Shown here piece by piece: positions 58,187 to 64,000 of a stretch of 64,000 nucleotides of DNA. Source of the DNA: Rhynochetos jubatus (Eukaryota > Chordata > Aves > Eurypygiformes > Rhynochetidae); contig CM050657.1 in the NCBI GenBank assembly GCA_027574665.1, positions 12,722,404 through 12,786,403 of the forward strand. The letters run 5' to 3'. The notes beneath the pieces are model-generated. The model ran no database searches. It worked only from the letters and a program-made list of their open reading frames with translations, and was not told the origin of the DNA. Positions within the stretch are counted from its first letter, which is position 1, and each line of letters starts with the position of its first letter. Position numbers and translations under genes: made by a program.

Positions 58187-60100
58187 TATTTGACGTGCGC
58201 GGTTTCCGGCCCCGGCCCCTCTGGGTTCTGGCTAATAAAGCTGGGGAGGCAGCAATGTGGGTGCAGTGTTTTGCTCCTCTTGGCAGGCCTTTGCAATGCC
58301 AGCTAGCCCTGGAGCTGTGGGCTTTCTGGTTCTCCGGACGCTAACCCTAAGCGTAACCCTAATATTTGACGTGCGCGGTTTCCGGCCCCGGCCCCTGTGG
58401 GTTCTGGCTAGGGAAGGTGGGGAGGCAGCAATGTGGGTGCAGTGTTTTGCTCCTCTTGGCAGGCCTTTGCAATGCCAGCTAGCCCTGGAGCTCTGGGCTT
58501 TCTGGTTCTCCGGACGCTAACCCTAAGCGTAACCCTAATTGTTCGGGTGCGCGTTTTCCGGCCCCGGCCCCTGTGGGTTCTGGCTAGGGAAGGTGGGGAG
58601 GCAGCAATGTGGGTGCAGTGTTTTGCTGCTCTTGGCAGGCCTTTGCAATGCCAGCTAGCCCTGGAGCTGTGGGCTTTCTGGTTCTCCGGACGCTAACCCT
58701 AAGCGTAACCCTAATATTTGACGTGCGCGGTTTCCGGCCCCGGCCCCTCTGGGTTCTGGCTAATAAAGCTGGGGAGGCAGCAATGTGGGTGCAGTGTTTT
58801 GCTCCTCTTGGCAGGCCTTTGCAATGCCAGCTAGCCCTGGAGCTGTGGGCTTTCTGGTTCTCCGGACGCTAACCCTAAGCGTAACCCTAATATTTGACGT
58901 GCGCGGTTTCCGGCCCCGGCCCCTCTGGGTTCTGGCTAATAAAGCTGGGGAGGCAGCAATGTGGGTGCAGTGTTTTGCTCCTCTTGGCAGGCCTTTGCAA
59001 TGCCAGCTAGCCCTGGAGCTGTGGGCTTTCTGGTTCTCCGGACGCTAACCCTAAGCGTAACCCTAATTGTTAGGGTGCGCGGTGTCCGGCCCCGGCCCCT
59101 CTGTGTTCTGGCTAGGGAAGGTGGGGAGGCAGCAATGTGGGTGCAGTGTTTTGCTCCTCTTGGCAGGCCTTTGCAAGGCCAGCTAGCCCTGGAGCTGTGG
59201 GCTTTCTGGTTCTCCGGACGCTAACCCTAAGCGTAACCCTAATTGTTAGGGTGCGCGTTTTCCGGCCACGTCCCCTGTGGGTTCTGGCTAGGGAAGGTGG
59301 GGAGGCAGCAATGTGGGTGCTGTGTTTTGCTCCTCTTGGCAGGCCTTTGCAATGCCAGCTAGCCCTGGAGCTGTGGGCTTTCTGGTTCTCCGGACGCTAA
59401 CCCTAAGCGTAACCCTAATATTTGACGTGCGCGGTTTCCGGCCCCGGCCCCTGTGGGTTCTGGCTAGGAAAGGTGGGGAGGCAGCAATGTGGGTGCAGTG
59501 TTTTGCTCCTCTTGGCAGGCCTTTGCAATGCCAGCTAGCCCTGGAGCTGTGGGCTTTCTGGTTCTCCGGACGCTAACCCTAAGCGTAACCCTAATATTTG
59601 ACGTGCGCGGTTTCCAGCCCCGGCCCCTCTGGGTTCTGGCTAATAAATGTGGGGAGGCAGCAATGTGGGTGCAGTGTTTTGCTGCTCTTGGCAGGCCTTT
59701 GCAATGCCAGCTAGCCCTGGAGCTGTGGGCTTTCTGGTTCTCCGGACGCTAACCCTAAGCGTAACCCTAATTGTTAGGGTGCGCGGTGTCCGGCCCCGGC
59801 CCCTGTGGGTTCTGGCTAGGGAAGGTGGGGAGGCAGCAATGTGTGTGCAGTGTTTTGCTCCTCTTGGCAGGCCTTTGCAATGCCAGCTAGCCCTGGAGCT
59901 GTGGGCTTTCTGGTTCTCCGGACGCTAACCCTAAGCGTAACCCTAATTGTTAGGGTGCGCGGTTTCCGGCCCTGGCCCCTCTGGGTTCTGGCTAGGGAAG
60001 GTGGGGAGGCAGCAATGTGGGTGCAGTGTTTTGCTCCTCTTGGCAGGCCTTTGCAATGCCAGCTAGCCCTGGAGCTGTGGGCTTTCTGGTTCTCCGGACG

Positions 60101-60122
60101 CTAACCCTAACCCTAACCCTAA
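60101..60122 (-). repeat. Perfect telomeric run of 3.7 hexamers
   Basis: Three full CTAACC units plus CTAA in a type B monomer. The monomer upstream carries the CCCTGGCCCCTCTGG variant, as at 52,187. Confidence 0.93.
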
Positions 60123-62388
60123 TATTTGACGTGCGCGGTTTCCGGCCCCGGCCCCTCTGGGTTCTGGCTAATAAAGCTGGGGAGGCAGCAATGTGGGTGC
60201 AGTGTTTTGCTCCTCTTGGCAGGCCTTTGCAATGCCAGCTAGCCCTGGAGCTGTGGGCTTTCTGGTTCTCCGGACGCTAACCCTAAGCGTAACCCTAATA
60301 TTTGACGTGCGCGGTTTCCAGCCCCGGCCCCTCTGGATTCTGGCTAATAAAGGTGGGGAGGCAGCAATGTGGGTGCAGTGTTTTGCTGCTCTTGGCAGGC
60401 CTTTGCAATGCCAGCTAGCCCTGGAGCTGTGGGCTTTCTGGTTCTCCGGACGCTAACCCTAAGCGTAACCCTAATTGTTAGGGTGCGCGGTTTCCGGCCC
60501 CGGCCCCTGTGGGTTCTGGCTAGGGAAGGTGGGGAGGCAGCAATGTGGGTGCAGTGTTTTGCTCCTCTTGGCAGGCCTTTGCAATGCCAGCTAGCCCTGG
60601 AGCTGTGGGCTTTCTGGTTCTCCGGACGCTAACCCTAAGCGTAACCCTAATATTTGACGTGCGCGGTTTCCGGCCCCGGCCCCTCTGGGTTCTGGCTAAT
60701 AAAGCTGGGGAGGCAGCAATGTGGGTGCAGTGTTTTGCTCCTCTTGGCAGGCCTTTGCAATGCCAGCTAGCCCTGGAGCTGTGGGCTTTCTGGTTCTCCG
60801 GACGCTAACCCTAAGCGTAACCCTAATTGTTAGGGTGCGCGTTTTCCGGCCACGTCCCCTGTGGGTTCTGGCTAGGGAAGGTGGGGAGGCAGCAATGTGG
60901 GTGCAGTGTTTTGCTCCTCTTGGCAGGCCTTTGCAATGCCAGCTAGCCCTGGAGCTCTGGGCTTTCTGGTTCTCCGGACGCTAACCCTAAGCGTAACCCT
61001 AATTGTTAGGGTGCGCGTTTTCCGGCCCCGGCCCCTGTGGGTTCTGGTTAGGGAAGGTGGGGAGGCAGCAATGTGGGTGCTGTGTTTTGCTCCTCTTGGC
61101 AGGCCTTTGCAATGCCAGCTAGCCCTGGAGCTGTGGGCTTTCTGGTTCTCCGGACGCTAACCCTAAGCGTAACCCTAATTGTTAGGGTGCGCGGTGTCCG
61201 GCCCCGGCCCCTCGGGGTTCTGGCTAGGGAAGGTGGGGAGGCAGCAATGTGGGTGCAGTGTTTTGCTCCTCTTGGCAGGCCTTTGCAATGCCAGCTAGCC
61301 CTGGAGCTGTGGGCTTTCTGGTTCTCCGGACGCTAACCCTAAGCGTAACCCTAATATTTGACGTGCGCGGTTTCCGGCCCCGGCCCCTCTGGGTTCTGGC
61401 TAGGAAAGGTGGGGAGGCAGCAATGTGGGTGCAGTGTTTTGCTCCTCTTGGCAGGCCTTTGCAATGCCAGCTAGCCCTGGAGCTGTGGGCTTTCTGGTTC
61501 TCCGGACGCTAACCCTAAGCGTAACCCTAATTGTTAGGGTGCGCGTTTTCCGGCCCCGGCCCCTGTGGGTTCTGGCTAGGGAAGGTGGGGAGGCAGCAAT
61601 GTGGGTGCAGTGTTTTGCTCCTCTTGGCAGGCCTTTGCAATGCCAGCTAGCCCTGGAGCTGTGGGCTTTCTGGTTCTCCGGACGCTAACCCTAAGCGTAA
61701 CCCTAATATTTGACGTGCGCGGTTTCCGGCCCCGGCCCCTCTGGGTTCTGGCTAGGGAAGGTGGGGAGGCAGCAATGTGGGTGCAGTGTTTTGCTCCTCT
61801 TGGCAGGCCTTTGCAATGCCAGCTAGCCCTGGAGCTGTGGGCTTTCTGGTTCTCCGGACGCTAACCCTAAGCGTAACCCTAATATTTGACGTGCGCGGTT
61901 TCCGGCCCCGGCCCCTCTGGGTTCTGGCTAGGGAAGGTGGGGAGGCAGCAATGTGGGTGCAGTGTTTTGCTGCTCTTGGCAGGCCTTTGCAATGCCAGCT
62001 AGCCCTGGAGCTGTGGGCTTTCTGGTTCTCCGGACGCTAACCCTAAGCGTAACCCTAATTGTTCGGGTGCGCGGTTTCCGGCCCCGGCCCCTCTGGGTTC
62101 TGGCTAGGAAAGGTGGGGAGGCAGCAATGTGGGTGCAGTGTTTTGCTCCTCTTGGCAGGCCTTTGCAATGCCAGCTAGCCCTGGAGCTGTGGGCTTTCTG
62201 GTTCTCCAGACGCTAACCCTAAGCGTAACCCTAATTGTTAGGGTGCGCGTTTTCCGGCCACGGCCCCTGTGGGTTCTGGCTAGGGAAGGTGGGGAGGCAG
62301 CAATGTGGGTGCAGTGTTTTGCTCCTCTTGGCAGGCCTTTGCAATGCCAGCTAGCCCTGGAGCTGTGGGCTTTCTGGTTCTCCGGACG

Positions 62389-62404
62389 CTAACCCTAACC
62401 CTAA
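62389..62404 (-). repeat. Perfect telomeric run in a 170-bp monomer
   Basis: CTAACCCTAACCCTAA in the 170-bp monomer from 62,305 to 62,474. This is the third independent-looking place where the length differs by one hexamer. Confidence 0.92.
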
Positions 62405-63965
62405 TATTTGACGTGCGCGGTTTCCGGCCCCGGCCCCTCTGGGTTCTGGCTAGGAAAGGTGGGGAGGCAGCAATGTGGGTGCAGTGTTTTGCTCCTCTTG
62501 GCAGGCCTTTGCAATGCCAGCTAGCCCTGGAGCTGTGGGCTTTCTGGTTCTCCGGACGCTAACCCTAAGCGTAACCCTAATATTTGACCTGTGCGGTTTC
62601 CGGCCCCGGCCCCTGTGGATTCTGGCTAATAAAGGTGGGGATGCAGCAATGTGGGTGCAGTGTTTTGCTCCTCTTGGCAGGCCTTTGCAATGCCAGCTAG
62701 CCCTGGAGCTGTGGGCTTTCTGGTTCTCCGGACGCTAACCCTAAGCGTAACCCTAATTGTTAGGGTGCGCGTTTTCCGGCCCCGGCCCCTGTGGGTTCTG
62801 GCTAGGGAAGGTGGGGAGGCAGCAATGTGGGTGCAGTGTTTTGCTCCTCTTGGCAGGCCTTTGCAATGCCAGCTAGCCCTGGAGCTCTGGGCTTTCTGGT
62901 TCTCCGGACGCTAACCCTAAGCGTAACCCTAATTGTTCGGGTGCGCGTTTTCCGGCCCCGGCCACTGTGGGTTCTGGTTAGGGAAGGTGGGGAGGCAGCA
63001 ATGTGGGTGCAGTGTTTTGCTCCTCTTGGCAGGCCTTTGCAATGCCAGCTAGCCCTGGAGCTGTGGGCTTTCTGGTTCTCCGGACGCTAACCCTAAGCGT
63101 AACCCTAATATTTGACGTGCGCGGTTTCCGGCCCCGGCCCCTCTGGGTTCTGGCTAGGAAAGGTGGGGCGGCAGCAATGTGGGTGCAGTGTTTTGCTCCT
63201 CTTGGCAGGCCTTTGCAATGCCAGCTAGCCCTGGAGCTGTGGGCTTTCTGGTTCTCCGGACGCTAACCCTAAGCGTAACCCTAATTGTTAGGGTGCGCGG
63301 TTTCCGGCCACGGCCCCTCTGGGTTCTGGCTAGGGAAGGTGGGGAGGCAGCAATGTGGGTGCAGTGTTTTGCTCCTCTTGGCAGGCCTTTGCAATGCCAG
63401 CTAGCCCTGGAGCTGTGGGCTTTCTGGTTCTCCGGACGCTAACCCTAAGCGTAACCCTAATATTTGACGTCCGCGGTTTCCGGCCCCGACCCACTGTGTT
63501 CTGGCTAATAAAGGTGGGGAGGCAGCAATGTGGCTGCAGTGTTTTGCTCCTCTTGGCAGGCCTTTGCAATGCCAGCTAGCCCTGGAGCTGTGGGCTTTCT
63601 GGTTCTCCGGACGCTAACCCTAAGCGTAACCCTAATTGTTAGGGTGCGCGGTTTCCGGCCCCGGCCCCTGTGGGTTCTGGCCAATAAATGTGGGGAGGCA
63701 GCAATGTGGGTGCAGTGTTTTGCTCCTCTTGGCAGGCCTTTGCAATGCCAGCTAGCCCTGGAGCTGTGGGCTTTCTGGTTCTCCGGACGCTAACCCTAGG
63801 CGTAACCCTAATTGTTAGGGTGCGCGGTTTCCGGCCCCGGCCCCTGTGGGTTCTGGCCAATAAATGTGGGGACTCAGCAATGTGGGTGCAGTGTTTTGCT
63901 CCTCTTGGCAGGCCTTTGCAATGCCAGCTAGCCCTGGAGCTGTGGGCTTTCTGGTTCTCCGGACG

Positions 63966-63981
63966 CTAACCCTAACCCTAA
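63966..63981 (-). repeat. Perfect telomeric run at the window end
   Basis: The last, truncated monomer has CTAACCCTAACCCTAA followed by an unusual ATATATGACG. Its length cannot be measured because the window ends at 64,000. Confidence 0.88.
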
Positions 63982-64000
63982 TATATGACGTGCGCGGTTT

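Larger units (their letters stand above)
54385..58784 (+). repeat. Duplicated block, offset 2,464 bp (14 monomers) with one-monomer loss
   Basis: Monomers at 54,385-55,704 match 56,849-58,168 in order. Markers include GCTCGTCTTGG, TTCTCCGGAGGC with AACCGTAATTG, GGTGTCCGGCCCCAGCC with CTGTGTTC, and GAGCTCTGGG with TTTTCCTTCC. The single monomer at about 55,617-55,792 is missing from the second copy, so matching continues at an offset of 2,288 bp from 55,793/58,081 to about 56,496/58,784. This is the most recent-looking large duplication in the right segment. Confidence 0.85.
44202..64000 (+). repeat. Telomere-like 176-bp satellite array, right segment (about 112 monomers)
   Basis: The same satellite resumes in the same orientation and register after the LTR insertion and runs off the window end. 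Spacings are 176 bp except for 168 bp (from 44,202 and 45,250), 175 bp (from 45,594, 45,945, 47,704 and 63,355) and 170 bp (from 52,983 and 62,305). The sub-variant content differs from the left segment. CTAGGCG is almost absent, whereas variants reading GGTGTCCGG, GAGCTCTGGG and CTGGTTAGGG are common between about 51 and 63 kb. The final, truncated copy has perfect CTAACC repeats at 63,966-63,981. No gene is present. Confidence 0.97.

Noticed and set aside
22773-63860. Occasional minus-strand open frames of 63-114 residues
   Set aside because: They occur only where a base change or 1-bp length variant removes a stop on the antisense strand of the satellite. They share no independent coding signal.
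274-63969. Hundreds of overlapping ~87-residue open frames on the + strand with near-identical products
   Set aside because: They start at GTG in every monomer, end at the same TAA one and a half monomers later, and overlap each other by half. The frame is open by chance and is multiplied by the repeat. No gene-like context is visible, and GTG is not a normal start in a vertebrate.
1-64000. CRISPR array (regular repeat with variable intervals)
   Set aside because: The variable half is itself repetitive and homologous between units, the period is too long, and the sequence is telomere-like. It is a tandem satellite.
1-64000. Primate alpha satellite or other centromeric satellite, because of the ~171-180 bp period
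   Set aside because: The monomer is GC-rich, contains TTAGGG hexamers, and shows no CENP-B box. Only the period is similar, although a centromeric location cannot be ruled out.

Overview
The whole 64 kb window is one tandem satellite array. A GC-rich monomer of 176 bp is repeated about 360 times, head to tail and always in the same orientation. A single foreign insertion of 637 bp interrupts it at 43,565-44,201. The array is cut by both ends of the window, so its true length and flanks are unknown. I find no protein-coding gene, tRNA, rRNA or CRISPR array. The many ~87-residue open frames are by-products of the repeat: 176 is not a multiple of 3, and each frame runs about 1.5 monomers before meeting the same stop.

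Each monomer has two halves. One is about 56 bp, holds 7-8 CpGs and carries a degenerate telomeric block. Read on the minus strand, this block is four in-register hexamers: TTAGGG, TTACGC, TTAGGG and TTAGCG. The other half is about 120 bp, essentially free of CpG, and most of it is nearly invariant across the window. Two discrete versions of the telomeric block exist. Type A adds an inverted TTAGGG, giving CCCTAA-TTG-TTAGGG, a head-to-head telomeric hairpin. Type B has a TGACGTG (CRE-like) sequence at the same place. A few monomers carry perfect CTAACC repeats, and monomers of 170 bp differ from the standard by exactly one hexamer. The array therefore still changes length in telomeric units.

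There is higher-order structure. Blocks of 2 to about 13 monomers recur at offsets of 352, 704-705, 2,464, 2,640 and 3,168 bp. Diagnostic variants are confined to zones: about 1-21 kb, 24-42 kb and 51-63 kb. This pattern fits local unequal exchange or conversion.

The insertion has the marks of a solo LTR of an endogenous retrovirus: TG...CA ends, a 7-bp imperfect terminal inverted repeat, and a 5-bp target duplication (GTGGG) on both sides. Removing it restores the monomer register. Its 3' part resembles, from memory, avian ERV-L type LTRs.

The TTAGGG hexamer is the vertebrate telomere repeat, and together with the LTR it suggests a vertebrate, probably a bird or other sauropsid (inference). 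The telomeric motifs read CCCTAA on the + strand. If the array is subtelomeric and oriented like the telomere, the chromosome end lies to the left of position 1. An interstitial or pericentromeric site cannot be excluded from this window alone.
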